A stretch of DNA of 64,000 nucleotides from the NCBI GenBank assembly GCA_046541415.1, contig JBKHDI010000002.1, positions 62,001 to 126,000 of the forward strand, written 5' to 3'. This document shows positions 54,222-63,571 of the stretch, one piece after another. The stretch's first letter is position 1. The number at the start of each line of letters is the position of its first letter. The translations under genes were made by a program, and so were the position numbers. The DNA comes from CAZOVB01 sp046541415 (GTDB taxonomy: Bacteria; Planctomycetota; Phycisphaerae; SM23-33). Below the pieces are notes generated by a model. That model did no database searches. It saw nothing but the letters and a program-made list of their open reading frames with translations, and was not told the origin of the DNA.

Positions 54222-55202
54222 ATGACCGACCATCGCCCCGAGCTCAAAGAAGACATCCCTTCGGTCCCGCCGACACCGGCCACCCCGCCGACAACGGGCC
54301 CGGCCGTGCCCCCGCCCCAGGACGCCTCAGGCAAGCCAGGCACGACCGGTCCGGTCACCGCCAGGGCCGGCGGCGGCTGGCAGGTGGTCAAGACGATCAT
54401 CATCTATACGCTGCTGGCCGGGACCGCGTTTCTGATGCTCATGCCCCTGATCTGGCTGGTGCTCTCGGCCTTCCGGGCCAATGACGTGTTCTTCGAGTAC
54501 GTCTTCTGGATCCCGCCCGACTCAGCCACACTGGACAACTTCCGCGAGTTGTACACGGAGGTCAGCGTCGCCTTCCACCGGATGGGCGTCAACTCGATGT
54601 TCGTAGCGGGCATGACCACGCTGGTCCAGCTGTTCTTCGCATCACTGGGCGGGTTCGCCCTGGCCAAGTACGACTTCGCGGGCAAAAAGCCGATCATGAT
54701 CATGATGCTGATGACGATGATGATTCCCCCGCAGGTCATGCTCGCCCCGCTGTACGAACTGCTGACCCAGATGCGCCTGACCGATACGTACGTCGGACTG
54801 ATCGTCCCCGGGGCCGTCAGCGTCTTCGGGATGTTCCTGTTCCGCCAGTCGATGATGAACATCCCCGACGATCTGCTCCAGGCCGGGCGGATGGACGGTT
54901 GCAGCGAGTTCGGCCTGTACTGGAACGTCGCCCTTCCGGTCAGCCGCCCGATGATCGGGGCCTTCTGCCTGATCGCCTTCATGGCCACGTGGAACAGCTT
55001 CCTCTGGCCTCAGATCATCCTCAATACCGCCGAGAGGTTTACCCTGCCGATCGGCCTGACGCAGTTGGTGGGCCTGCAGCAGCAGCGGTACGGCGCCCTG
55101 ATGGCCGGGACGCTGCTATCGATCCTGCCGGTGGCGGTTTTGTTCTTCGTGTTGCAGAAGGAGTTCATCCGGGGCCTGACGGCCGGGGCGGTCAAGGGCT
55201 GA
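54222..55202 (+). CDS. CUT1-type sugar ABC permease (MalG/UgpE-like)
   Basis: 326 residues from the ATG at 54222, nine bases after AAGGA; an ATG nine bases earlier has poor spacing. A ~50-residue Pro/Thr-rich cytoplasmic N-terminus (PSVPPTPATPPTTGPAVPPP), unusual for the family, precedes six membrane helices. The EAA loop reads AGRMDGCSEFGLYWNVALPV. The spacing to the preceding permease is one base, so the two are cotranslated. Confidence 0.93.
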   Translation: MTDHRPELKEDIPSVPPTPATPPTTGPAVPPPQDASGKPGTTGPVTARAGGGWQVVKTIIIYTLLAGTAFLMLMPLIWLVLSAFRANDVFFEYVFWIPPDSATLDNFRELYTEVSVAFHRMGVNSMFVAGMTTLVQLFFASLGGFALAKYDFAGKKPIMIMMLMTMMIPPQVMLAPLYELLTQMRLTDTYVGLIVPGAVSVFGMFLFRQSMMNIPDDLLQAGRMDGCSEFGLYWNVALPVSRPMIGAFCLIAFMATWNSFLWPQIILNTAERFTLPIGLTQLVGLQQQRYGALMAGTLLSILPVAVLFFVLQKEFIRGLTAGAVKG

Positions 55203-55212
55203 TTCTGACCCG

Positions 55213-55241
55213 TTGACACCCGCCGGGCGAGGTCTTAGGAT
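55213..55241 (+). promoter_or_regulatory. Promoter of the small-protein/APC permease pair
   Basis: TTGACA (55213-55218), 17-base spacer, TAGGAT (55236-55241). A reading frame can be opened with the TTG of the -35 box itself, but the promoter reading is better. Confidence 0.65.
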
Positions 55242-55284
55242 TTGCCCACGATTGCACGAACCGTCAACCGAGGAACTGCAAGCC

Positions 55285-55449
55285 TTGCTGGCTGTATCAA
55301 ATGACATCTGGATCGGCGTGGCCTTGTTGATCTTTGCCCTGTCGGCCAACGTGGCCCTGGTGCTCTGGTCGCGCCGGACGATCGAGAAGATCAAGGACAT
55401 GCCCGGACGAAGTGCGCGCCAGATCGAGAGGCATCTCAACGGTGACTGA
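55285..55449 (+). CDS. 54-residue single-pass membrane protein
   Basis: Starts at the TTG at 55285, after GAGGA at 55270-55274. One hydrophobic helix (NDIWIGVALLIFALSANVAL, about 6-25) and a basic cytoplasmic tail (WSRRTIEKIKDMPGRSARQIERHLNGD across 28-54). Its last codons overlap the GTG start of the APC permease by eight bases, so it is translationally coupled to it. Possible small accessory subunit of that permease. No family recognised. Confidence 0.55.
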   Translation: MLAVSNDIWIGVALLIFALSANVALVLWSRRTIEKIKDMPGRSARQIERHLNGD

Positions 55450-57742
55450 GGGCTCCACATCGAAAATTTCCGGAGAGCTGGCCCGCGACCTGACCCTCTT
55501 TCACGTGGTGATGATGGGGTTGGGGATGATGATCGGGGCGGGGGTGTTTGTCGGCATCGGCCTGAGCCTCTACTCCGTCGGGCCCGGCGGGTTGCTTCTG
55601 ACTTTCGCCTTAAACGGCCTGATCGCGGTCTTCACGGCCATGAGCTTCGCCGAATTGTCATCTGCGATTCCTCGGGCCGGCGGGGCGTATAACTTCTCCC
55701 GCATCGCCTTCGGACGTGGAGCGAGCTTCCTCTCCGGCTGGATGGAATGGTTCGCCAGCAGTCTGGCAGGTGCGTTCTACGCGATCGTATTCGCCGAGTT
55801 CTCCCTGGAATACATCAATCAGCTGCTGAACCTGGGCATCGGCGAGGGGCTGATGTTCTGGCTGACCAAGGCCGTTTCGCTGTTTGCAGCCGGCGTGTTC
55901 ATCTACATCAACTATCGCGGCAGCAGCGAGACGGGCAAAATCGGGGCGATCTTTACCGTCGCCCAGATGACCTTCGTGCTGGGCCTGGGCGTCGTCGGGG
56001 TCATCACGTTCTGTGTCAACCCCGAGCGGATCGCCAACTTCCAGCCCTTCATGCCCCACGGCTGGTGGAAGCTGCTGGGCGCGATGGGCGTGATTTACGT
56101 CGCCTTCGAGGGCTTCGAGGTCATCGCCCAGGCAGGCGATGAGACGGTCGACCCCAAACGCAATATGCCCAAGGCCATGCTCTACTCGGTGGCCATCGTC
56201 ACCGTCACCTACGTGGTGGTGGCCTTTGCGACGGTGGTTTCGGTTTCCCCGGACAGCGTCCCGGAGCATCTTTCGCATCCGTGGGAGGTCATCGCCCAGC
56301 ACCAGGACAAGGGCTTCCGCAAGGCAGCCAGTTCGCTCATGCCCTGGGGCCTGGGTGGACTGATCGTGACCCTGGCGGTGATTTTCTCGTCGACCTCGGC
56401 GCTGAATGCGACGATCTACTCGGCCACCCGGGCCAGCTACGCCCTGGGTCGCGACCGCATGCTGCCCGGTCGATTCGGCAAGGTCTCGGCCAGGCGTCGC
56501 ACACCGGTAACCGCTTTGGCGTTTACGTCCCTGATCGTGCTGACGGCCGCGGCCCTGCTGGATCCCAAGAACGGGGCAGCGACAGCGAGCATCATGTTCC
56601 TGTTCCTGTTTTTCGTGGTCAATCTCTGCGTGATCAAGATCCGCCGGAACATGGGAGACGAACTGGAATACGGCTACGTCATGCCCTGGTTCCCGCTGTT
56701 TCCGATCCTGGCAATCCTCTGCCAGGCGGGCCTGGCCGGCGGGATCGTCCACGAGTCGATGGTCGCCTGGATCATCGGCCCGGCCTGGGTGCTGACCGGG
56801 CTGGGGATCTACTGGTTCTACTCCCGCCACCACGCGGTGACGACCGAGGACGAGATCCACGTTTTCAGCCAGGACAGAACCGGGGCCGAACCGCCCGAGC
56901 CGGGCCGCGAGAGGATCATGGTCTCGGTGGCCAACCCCGACAACGCCCTGTCGATGGTCCGGACCACCTACAAGCTCTGCACCGCCCGCAAGGCGCCCAA
57001 GGTCGACCTGCTGCACATGGTGCCCGTCCCTGCCCACGTGCCGCTATCCGACGCCGAGCAGTACATGCTCGAAGGCAAGGAGGGCATCCTCGAGACGATG
57101 CTCTACCTGGCGCCGATGTTCCCGATTACCACGCACATGCGGTACTGTCGGAGCATCTCGCGGGGGATCATCTCGGCCTGCCGGGAGAAGCGTGCCTCGA
57201 TGCTGATCATGGGCTGGCACGGGCGGCCGAACTCGGGCTACTTCCACATGGGCTCGACGATAGACCCGATCCTCGAACGGGCCCCCTCGGATGTGGTGAT
57301 CCTCAAGGACACGGGGGGCAACCAGACGTTCAAGCGGGTCCTGGTGCCCCTGGCCGGCGGGCCCAACAGCGCCCTGGCCCTGGAGGTTGCCTCGATCCTG
57401 GCCGACAGCGAGCAGGGACAGGTGACCTGCTTCCACATCGTCGGTGGCGGGCGAGGGCGAAAGTTCGACGTCAACGAGTTCCTGACTGAGAACGAGTCTC
57501 GCCTGCACATCCCGGCCGAGAGGCTGGAGGTCAAGGTCGTGCCGCGTCGCCCGGTCGTCCAGGCCATTCTCTGCGAATCCGAAGACTACGACCTGGTGGT
57601 CCTGGGTTCCACGCGGGATTCGATGCTCCGCAAGATGACCCACACGCCGGTTCCCGAGACGATCGCCCGGGAATGCACCAAGCCGATCGCGATGGTCCGC
57701 TCCGGGTCGGGCGTTCGCAGCTGGATCCGCCGCTGGATCTGA
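55442..57742 (+). CDS. APC-superfamily amino-acid permease fused to two USP-like domains
   Basis: 766 residues from the GTG at 55442. Residues ~10-470 form about 12 membrane helices with APC motifs (GMMIGAGVFVGIGLSL, SFAELSSAIPRAGGAYNF, YVAFEGFEVIAQAGDE). From about 495 it is cytoplasmic: two universal-stress-protein-like domains in tandem (GRERIMVSVANPDNALSMV..., then FKRVLVPLAGGPNSALALEVA...VVLGSTRDSMLRK). The second keeps a Gly/Ser nucleotide-loop-like end, so ATP or nucleotide sensing is possible. APC-USP fusions are known; the substrate here is not. Cotranslated with a small membrane protein. Confidence 0.9.
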   Translation: MTEGSTSKISGELARDLTLFHVVMMGLGMMIGAGVFVGIGLSLYSVGPGGLLLTFALNGLIAVFTAMSFAELSSAIPRAGGAYNFSRIAFGRGASFLSGWMEWFASSLAGAFYAIVFAEFSLEYINQLLNLGIGEGLMFWLTKAVSLFAAGVFIYINYRGSSETGKIGAIFTVAQMTFVLGLGVVGVITFCVNPERIANFQPFMPHGWWKLLGAMGVIYVAFEGFEVIAQAGDETVDPKRNMPKAMLYSVAIVTVTYVVVAFATVVSVSPDSVPEHLSHPWEVIAQHQDKGFRKAASSLMPWGLGGLIVTLAVIFSSTSALNATIYSATRASYALGRDRMLPGRFGKVSARRRTPVTALAFTSLIVLTAAALLDPKNGAATASIMFLFLFFVVNLCVIKIRRNMGDELEYGYVMPWFPLFPILAILCQAGLAGGIVHESMVAWIIGPAWVLTGLGIYWFYSRHHAVTTEDEIHVFSQDRTGAEPPEPGRERIMVSVANPDNALSMVRTTYKLCTARKAPKVDLLHMVPVPAHVPLSDAEQYMLEGKEGILETMLYLAPMFPITTHMRYCRSISRGIISACREKRASMLIMGWHGRPNSGYFHMGSTIDPILERAPSDVVILKDTGGNQTFKRVLVPLAGGPNSALALEVASILADSEQGQVTCFHIVGGGRGRKFDVNEFLTENESRLHIPAERLEVKVVPRRPVVQAILCESEDYDLVVLGSTRDSMLRKMTHTPVPETIARECTKPIAMVRSGSGVRSWIRRWI

Positions 57743-57899
57743 GTCGGGCCCCGGCCCAGGCGGCGCGCAGCAGAGCGGACGCCGCCTCGGCCGAAGGCAG
57801 CGTCCGCCTGGAATCTATAGGCAACCCCGGTCCCCCCGGCACCGTTCGGTGCGGCCGGGTCGCCTGAATCAGCGCCGCAAATCGGCCGATCAGGCCGAC
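57743..57899. terminator. Bidirectional terminator region between APC permease and cheW
   Basis: 157 bases between converging genes. It holds a perfect 8-bp stem GCGGACGC/GCGTCCGC (57775-57807) with inner pairing GCCT/AGGC, and a second stem GCACCG-TT-CGGTGC (57839-57852). No long T tract, as is common in GC-rich genomes. Confidence 0.45.
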
Positions 57900-58409
57900 T
57901 CAGGCGTTGGTCGCGGTTCCGATGGATGTCACTTCGGAATTGGACAGGACCTTGGAGATATCCAGCAGGATCGTCACCCGGCCTCCCGCCTTGCCCATGC
58001 CCATGATGAAGTCGGTGTCGACCGAGGCCCCGAAGGAGGGAGAATCTTCGATTTCCGCCTCGGCGATGTCGAGCACTTCGCTGACCTTGTCGACGATAAT
58101 GCCCATCTCCAGGCCGTGGACGTCGACGACGATCACGCAGGTCTCCTCGGTGTTCTCGACCTGGTCCATGGCGAATTTGTGGCGGAGGCAGATGATGGGG
58201 ATCACCTTGCCGCGCAGATTAATCACGCCCTTGACGTACTCGGGGGTTCGGGGCACGGCGGTGATGGGCATCAGGCCGATGATCTCGCGGACCTTGAGGA
58301 TCTCCAGGCCATACTGCTCGGAGCCCAGGCCGAAGGTCAGGTACTTGCCTTCCTTGCTGATCGTGGCGGTGTTATCCACGGCGGCAGGGGTGTTGGTCTG
58401 TTCGGTCAT
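57900..58409 (-). CDS. cheW: CheW chemotaxis coupling protein
   Basis: 169 residues. Family marks: KYLTFGLGSEQYGLEILKVREII, PEYVKGVINLRGKVIPIICLR and the end GKAGGRVTILLDISKVL. CheW couples receptors to a CheA kinase. No receptor or cheA lies in the window. Its place between a permease and a pilus operon leaves open whether it serves flagella, a pilus chemosensory path or another output. Confidence 0.94.
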   Translation of the reverse strand: MTEQTNTPAAVDNTATISKEGKYLTFGLGSEQYGLEILKVREIIGLMPITAVPRTPEYVKGVINLRGKVIPIICLRHKFAMDQVENTEETCVIVVDVHGLEMGIIVDKVSEVLDIAEAEIEDSPSFGASVDTDFIMGMGKAGGRVTILLDISKVLSNSEVTSIGTATNA

Positions 58410-58754
58410 TTCGGTATTCCTCTCTTGCTTCAGGCGCCCTGTAGTTTGGGGTTGTCCGCGGGCCTGCCCGGACCGCGTCTGGATCGAGAAGCCTGCCCCC
58501 GCTAGTCCGATCGCTTCGCTTCGTACTGACAGGCGATCCGGCCGGACTTTGCCGTGGCGGGCTCACATCTGTCTTCGGCGATATCGACCAGATATGCGTG
58601 GGCCTGAGTTAATTTCGCAATTCTCCGGAAAGTTCTGAATCCCTCGCATCGCGGGGCGGCTTCGCGGAAGGCAAAGCAGGGCGGCTGTTAAAGTTGCCCG
58701 CCAGATGGTCGATCAAATCCAGGTACGTCTGAATATGCATGCAGGAAGAGCCAG
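58410..58754. other. Divergent cheW / histidine kinase intergenic region
   Basis: 345 bases. I see no coding frame and no convincing promoter pair. A weak TTGCGA-N18-CATATC on the minus strand is noted only as a possibility for cheW. Confidence 0.3.
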
Positions 58755-60203
58755 ATGACCACTACGCAAACATCGCCGCACCGTCGAGCGGGGCTGGACA
58801 AGCTGTCCCGCAAGTTGGCCGGGCCTGCGGTCCTTGCCTGCAGCGGGGCCGCTGCCACCTTGGCCGTCGGGTCCCTGCTGGATCTCGAACCTTCGATTCA
58901 GCAACTGCTTGCGCTGATCGTGCTGGGGGCGATGGGCCTGCTGGCGCTGCTGCTGCGGTCGCTGCCGGCCCAGCTCCTGGCGGCCCGGCAGGTGCTCGGG
59001 GCCCTGGAAGAAATCCAGCCCGACCGGATCTGCCCCGAAGAGCTGACCCTGGCCAATACAACCAGCCGCCAGGGTCGCAACTGGAACCTGCTGCTGGAGC
59101 AGTACGAGGCCCTGCGCAGCGGCCGCATCCTCGAACAGGCCGATCAACAGATGACCAGCCGCACCGGGCGGGGCGAACTGGCAGGCGTGTGCGATGCGAT
59201 CAGCGAGGGGCTGATGCTGATCTCTGAAAAGCTGCGGATCAAATACGCAAACGGCGCCGCAGCGGTCTACCTCAATGCCGAACGCCAAGCCCTGGAGGGC
59301 GGCAAGCTGGCGGACTTTATCGATCAGCCCGAGCTCATCGAGGCCATCGAGGCCGTCGCCGCCGGCAAGGGCTCGCCGCGAATGGGCATCGAAGTGCCCC
59401 GCAGGGACTGCGAAGGCGTCCTGCGTTTCGGCGTCCGCCCGGTCCGACGGGAAGACTCCGCCGCGGCGATGGTGATCATCGAAGACATCACCCAGGAAAA
59501 GGTCGCTTCCGAGTCGCGCAACAGCTTCCTGGCCCAGGCGACCCACGAACTGCGGGCCCCGCTGACCAACATCCGCCTCTACATAGAGACCGCCATCGAC
59601 GAGGGCGAAGACGACGCCGCCCTGCGCGGCAAGTGCCTCAACGTCATCAACGAAGAGGCCATGCGACTCGAACGCGTCGTCAGCGACATCCTCTCGGTTT
59701 CGGAGATAGAGGCCGGATCGTTCGCCCTCCGCCACGACGACGTGCCGGTGGAGAAAATGCTCAAGGAACTGCGCGAGCACTACCAGGCCCAGGCCGATGA
59801 AAAGCAGCTGGAACTGGCTTTCGATCTGCCCGATCGCCTGCCGACAGGCCAGGGCGATTACGACAAGATCAACATCGCCCTGGGCAACCTGATGTCCAAC
59901 GCGATGAAATACACCCCCTCCGGCGGGAAGATCACCGTTCGGGCGGATTTCTGCCCCGACGGATTTCTCATCGAGGTCAGCGACACGGGGATCGGCATGG
60001 GCGAGGAGGACGCCGAGAAAATCTTCGAGAAATTCTACCGCGCCCGCGACCAGCGGATCTCACAGATTACCGGCACGGGCCTGGGCCTTGCGATGGCGCG
60101 AGAGGTCGTCCGCCTGCACGGCGGGGATATCACCGTCACCAGCCGCCTGAACGAAGGATCGACCTTCCGCATGCTCCTGCCATGGGAGGCCGAGACGATC
60201 TGA
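58755..60203 (+). CDS. Sensor histidine kinase with PAS domain
   Basis: 482 residues. ATG at 58755 after GGAAGAG. Two membrane helices close together (about 25-45 and 50-72) with almost no periplasmic loop. Then a short HAMP-like linker, a PAS domain (about 150-255), the phospho-acceptor His264 in ATHELRAPLTN, and an ATPase domain with N box (NLMSNAMKY), G1 (SDTGIGM) and G2 (GTGLGLAMA). No partner response regulator is adjacent. The STAS gene follows after one base, so the kinase is in the pilus operon. Confidence 0.92.
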   Translation: MTTTQTSPHRRAGLDKLSRKLAGPAVLACSGAAATLAVGSLLDLEPSIQQLLALIVLGAMGLLALLLRSLPAQLLAARQVLGALEEIQPDRICPEELTLANTTSRQGRNWNLLLEQYEALRSGRILEQADQQMTSRTGRGELAGVCDAISEGLMLISEKLRIKYANGAAAVYLNAERQALEGGKLADFIDQPELIEAIEAVAAGKGSPRMGIEVPRRDCEGVLRFGVRPVRREDSAAAMVIIEDITQEKVASESRNSFLAQATHELRAPLTNIRLYIETAIDEGEDDAALRGKCLNVINEEAMRLERVVSDILSVSEIEAGSFALRHDDVPVEKMLKELREHYQAQADEKQLELAFDLPDRLPTGQGDYDKINIALGNLMSNAMKYTPSGGKITVRADFCPDGFLIEVSDTGIGMGEEDAEKIFEKFYRARDQRISQITGTGLGLAMAREVVRLHGGDITVTSRLNEGSTFRMLLPWEAETI

Positions 60204-60204
60204 C

Positions 60205-60540
60205 GTGAATATCGAGGTGCAGAAATACGGGGCGGTCTCGCTGGTTCAGCCGGCCGGGCCGCTGGTCGGCGATGACGCCCGGCAGTGCAAGGCCGCCATC
60301 CGCGAGGCGATCAAGGAGTCCCTCGGGCGGGTGGTGCTGGACCTGTCCGGGGTCTCGTACGTCGACTCGGTGGCGCTGGAGTCGCTGCTGGAGATGTCGG
60401 AGAAGCTCGAAGAGTCCGGCCGGACCCTGAAGCTCTGTGCGGTCAATGAAACCGTCCGCCAGGTGCTCGAGCTGACCGAGCTGGCCCCCCGTTTCGAGTA
60501 CTTCGAGGACGCCAACGTGGCCACGAGGAGTTTCCTTTGA
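60205..60540 (+). CDS. STAS-domain protein (anti-sigma-factor antagonist-like)
   Basis: 111 residues from the GTG at 60205. STAS fold with VVLDLSGVSYVDSVALESLLEM (about 46-67). In SpoIIAA the phosphorylated Ser follows Asp-Ser. Here that position is Val (DSV, not DSS), so standard serine phosphorylation looks lost, or uses the preceding Ser. It lies between the histidine kinase and the pilus ATPase, with a four-base overlap to the latter. A protein-protein switch for pilus assembly is a reasonable inference. Confidence 0.85.
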   Translation: MNIEVQKYGAVSLVQPAGPLVGDDARQCKAAIREAIKESLGRVVLDLSGVSYVDSVALESLLEMSEKLEESGRTLKLCAVNETVRQVLELTELAPRFEYFEDANVATRSFL

Positions 60541-62348
60541 ACATCCCGGTCAAAAACGTGCCACTGGGCGAAGCCCTCGTCGAGGACGGTGCCCTGACCC
60601 GCGAACAGCTGCAGCGGGCCCTGTCGGAGCAGAAGAGCTCCGGCACGATGCTCGGCGAGCTGCTTGTCGATCAGGGCGTCATCCAGTCGGGGACGCTGGT
60701 GCGCGTATTGGCCAGGCAGTTCGGCATCCGTGGATGTCACCTCCGTCACGGCCTGATCGACCCGGAACTGATGTCGATGATCGGCCCGGAGGAGGCAGAA
60801 CGCCTCCGCGCGATTCCCATGTTCAAGGTCCGCGACACGCTGACGGTCGCGATGGCCGAGCCGCAGTCCCTGCCGAAGATCGACCGCCTCTGCCAGCTGA
60901 CCGGCTGCAAGATTCGCCCGGTGATGGCCCTGGAAGCCAACATCGTCGAGTTCGTCAAGAAATACGCCGAGGGGGGCAACGACATCGACGAGTTCCTGGC
61001 CTCGCTGAGCGAGGAACAGGTCGACGTGGTCGAGCGGGAGAGCGTCGACGAGGGCCCGGAGACCAACCTGGACCGGATGATCGAGGGCAGCCCGATCGTC
61101 AACCTGGTCAACATGTCGCTGATGACCAGCATTCGCGACGGGGCCAGCGACATCCACATCGAGCCGGACAAGAAGGGCACGCGCATCCGATACCGGATCG
61201 ACGGCAAGCTGCGCGACCTGATGAAGCCTCCCTCCGGCCTGCACGCGGCGATCATCTCGCGGCTGAAAGTTATCGGCAAGATGGACATCGCCGAGAAGCG
61301 CCTGCCCCAGGAGGGTCGGGTGCGGATCATGGCCGAGGGCAGGGGCATCGACCTGCGCGTCAGCTCCATGCCCACGCTGCTGGGCGAGAAGGTCGTCATC
61401 CGCATTCTGGACAAGTCGAACCTGCATACGCGGATGGAGACGCTGGGCTTCCGGACCCAGGCGCTTGATGCTTTCCAGCGGATGCTCCACCAGCCGCACG
61501 GGCTGGTGCTGGTCACCGGGCCGACCGGATCGGGCAAAACGACGACGCTGTACTCGGCGCTGTACATGCTGCGCGACCCGGATAAGAACATCGTCACCGT
61601 CGAAGACCCCGTCGAATACCAGATGGACATGGTCAACCAGATCCAGGTGCAGGACCAGATCGGCATGAGCTTCGCCCGGGCCCTGCGGAGCATCCTGCGC
61701 CAGGACCCGGACGTGATCATGGTCGGCGAGATCCGCGACGAGGAGACCGCCCGGGTGGCCGTCCAGGCGGGCCTGACGGGCCACCTGGTCCTGGCGACGC
61801 TGCACACCAACGATGCGCCCGGCGCGGTGGCGCGGCTGCTGGATATGAACGTCGAGCCGTACCTGCTGTCCAGCGTGCTCAACGGCGTGGTCGCCCAGCG
61901 CCTGGCGCGGACGGTCTGCCCGAACTGCCAGACCAAGTACTACCCCACCGAAAACGTCCTGGCCGATGCAGGACTGTGCGAAATGACCGGTCGGCCCTTC
62001 ACCAAGGGCGCCGGCTGCGAGGCCTGCCACAACAGCGGCTTCCGCGGACGGGCGGGCATTTACGAGGTGATGGAAGTCACCCCGCCGATCCGCCGGCTGG
62101 TCCACTGCGCCGCAGCCGCCCACGAACTGCGCGACAAGCTTCGCGACAAGGGTCAGATGTCCCTGCGCGAGGAGGGCGTGCAGATCGCCATCGATGGACG
62201 CAGCACGCTGGAAGAGGTGCTCAACGTAACCCACAGCGAGGCCGACGAGCCCGCCGCGCCCGCACCTGCGCCCGCCGAAAAGACCGCAGACGACCAGGCC
62301 GAGACTGCCGAAGAATCCGCCCAGGCCCCGCTTGAGCAGGTGACCTGA
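60537..62348 (+). CDS. pilB: PilB/GspE-type assembly ATPase
   Basis: 603 residues from the TTG at 60537. The N-terminal MshEN/GspE-N domain (LGEALVEDGALTREQLQRAL, GELLVDQGVI) is the type that can bind c-di-GMP in relatives. The RecA-like part has Walker A GPTGSGKTT from residue 328, Walker B VIMVGEIRDEE, His box GHLVLATLHTND, and the zinc tetracysteine CPNC...CEAC (about 461 and 494). The C-terminus is an Ala/Pro/Glu-rich tail. It powers assembly of type IV pili or a type II secretion pseudopilus. It overlaps pilC by one base (TGATG). Confidence 0.93.
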   Translation: MNIPVKNVPLGEALVEDGALTREQLQRALSEQKSSGTMLGELLVDQGVIQSGTLVRVLARQFGIRGCHLRHGLIDPELMSMIGPEEAERLRAIPMFKVRDTLTVAMAEPQSLPKIDRLCQLTGCKIRPVMALEANIVEFVKKYAEGGNDIDEFLASLSEEQVDVVERESVDEGPETNLDRMIEGSPIVNLVNMSLMTSIRDGASDIHIEPDKKGTRIRYRIDGKLRDLMKPPSGLHAAIISRLKVIGKMDIAEKRLPQEGRVRIMAEGRGIDLRVSSMPTLLGEKVVIRILDKSNLHTRMETLGFRTQALDAFQRMLHQPHGLVLVTGPTGSGKTTTLYSALYMLRDPDKNIVTVEDPVEYQMDMVNQIQVQDQIGMSFARALRSILRQDPDVIMVGEIRDEETARVAVQAGLTGHLVLATLHTNDAPGAVARLLDMNVEPYLLSSVLNGVVAQRLARTVCPNCQTKYYPTENVLADAGLCEMTGRPFTKGAGCEACHNSGFRGRAGIYEVMEVTPPIRRLVHCAAAAHELRDKLRDKGQMSLREEGVQIAIDGRSTLEEVLNVTHSEADEPAAPAPAPAEKTADDQAETAEESAQAPLEQVT

Positions 62349-63571
62349 TGAAACTGGCCTACCAGGCATACGACCGGGCCGGACAGGTCATCGAAGATGT
62401 CATCGACGCTGTCGATGCCGCCGAGGCCACCGATCAGCTGCGCCGCAAGGGCCTTTTCGTAGCCCAGATCCACCAGGCCGCCGAAAAAGGCCATGCCGGG
62501 AAGATCGAGGGACGAGCCCCGGGCAAGACCACCCGTCTGAAATACCTGACCGCCTTCTGCCGCCAGATGCAGGTGCTGATCAGCTCGGGCACGCCCTTGG
62601 TCCAGGCCCTGGAAGCCCTGGAACGCCAGGTCAAACCGGGCCACTGGAAACAGACGCTCCAGGACGTTCGCCTGCACACCGAAGAGGGCATGCCGATGTC
62701 CGAGGCAATGGGCAGACATCCGGTCTACTTCAATGCGATCACGCGATCGATGATCGCCGCCGGCGAGTCCAGCGGCGCGATGGCCGACATGCTCGCCCGC
62801 CTCTCGGAGCTGGTGCACAAGCAGCTGCAGGTCCGCAAGGCGGTCCTGGGCGCGATGGCCTACCCCTGCGTGCTGACCACGCTGGCAGGGGGCGTGCTGA
62901 TCGTGCTGCTGCTGTTCGTCATCCCGCGGTTCGCCGAACTGTTCGAAACCCTCGACGTGCCCCTGCCGCCGACCACGCAGGTGATGGTCACCCTCAGCGG
63001 GGCCCTGCGGGCCTACTGGTGGATGGCGCTGTGCGGCCTGGCCGCCGCGGCGGTGGGCCTGAAGTTCTACCTGGCCTCCCCGGCAGGCAAGCGTGCAATC
63101 GACCTGGTACTGGTCCGCACGCCGAAAATCGGCATGGTCACACGCAACGTGGTAACCGCTCGGATCATCCGTCTGCTGGGCTCGATGCTCACCAGCCGCG
63201 TGCCCGTGCTCGAGTCGCTCAAGCTCACCCGCGAGGGAGCGGGCAACAGCCTGTACATCGACCTGATCGACAGGGCCGAAAACGCCGTAACCAAGGGCGA
63301 GCCGATCAGCCTGGCCTTCGACAATCCGGCGCTGATCAGCCCGTCGATCTACGAAGCCATCCGCTCGGGGGAAGGCTCGGGCAAAGTCGGTCCGCTGCTG
63401 TTGACGCTCTCGGACTTCCTGGACGAGGAAAACGAAGTGCTTCTCCGCTCGCTGACGAGCATCATCGAACCGCTGATCCTGATCGTCATGGGCCTGGTCG
63501 TCGGTGTGGTGGCCACCAGCCTGTTCATCCCGCTGTTCGACCTGACCGGCAACGTGGGAGGTGGGGCATGA
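62348..63571 (+). CDS. pilC: PilC/GspF inner-membrane platform protein
   Basis: 407 residues. Two T2SF helical domains: the first with FCRQMQVLISSGTPLVQALEALE, the second starting LLGSMLTSRVPVLESLKLTREG. Three membrane helices (about 175-200, 222-245 and 375-400). A short N-terminal region (YQAYDRAGQVIEDVIDAVDAAEA) resembles the usual start. It connects the ATPase to the growing pilus in the inner membrane. The stop overlaps the next ATG. Confidence 0.93.
   Translation: MKLAYQAYDRAGQVIEDVIDAVDAAEATDQLRRKGLFVAQIHQAAEKGHAGKIEGRAPGKTTRLKYLTAFCRQMQVLISSGTPLVQALEALERQVKPGHWKQTLQDVRLHTEEGMPMSEAMGRHPVYFNAITRSMIAAGESSGAMADMLARLSELVHKQLQVRKAVLGAMAYPCVLTTLAGGVLIVLLLFVIPRFAELFETLDVPLPPTTQVMVTLSGALRAYWWMALCGLAAAAVGLKFYLASPAGKRAIDLVLVRTPKIGMVTRNVVTARIIRLLGSMLTSRVPVLESLKLTREGAGNSLYIDLIDRAENAVTKGEPISLAFDNPALISPSIYEAIRSGEGSGKVGPLLLTLSDFLDEENEVLLRSLTSIIEPLILIVMGLVVGVVATSLFIPLFDLTGNVGGGA

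Noticed and set aside
55213..55284. Longer start (TTG at 55213) for the small membrane protein
   Set aside because: That TTG is the -35 box of a good TTGACA-N17-TAGGAT promoter and has no ribosome site.
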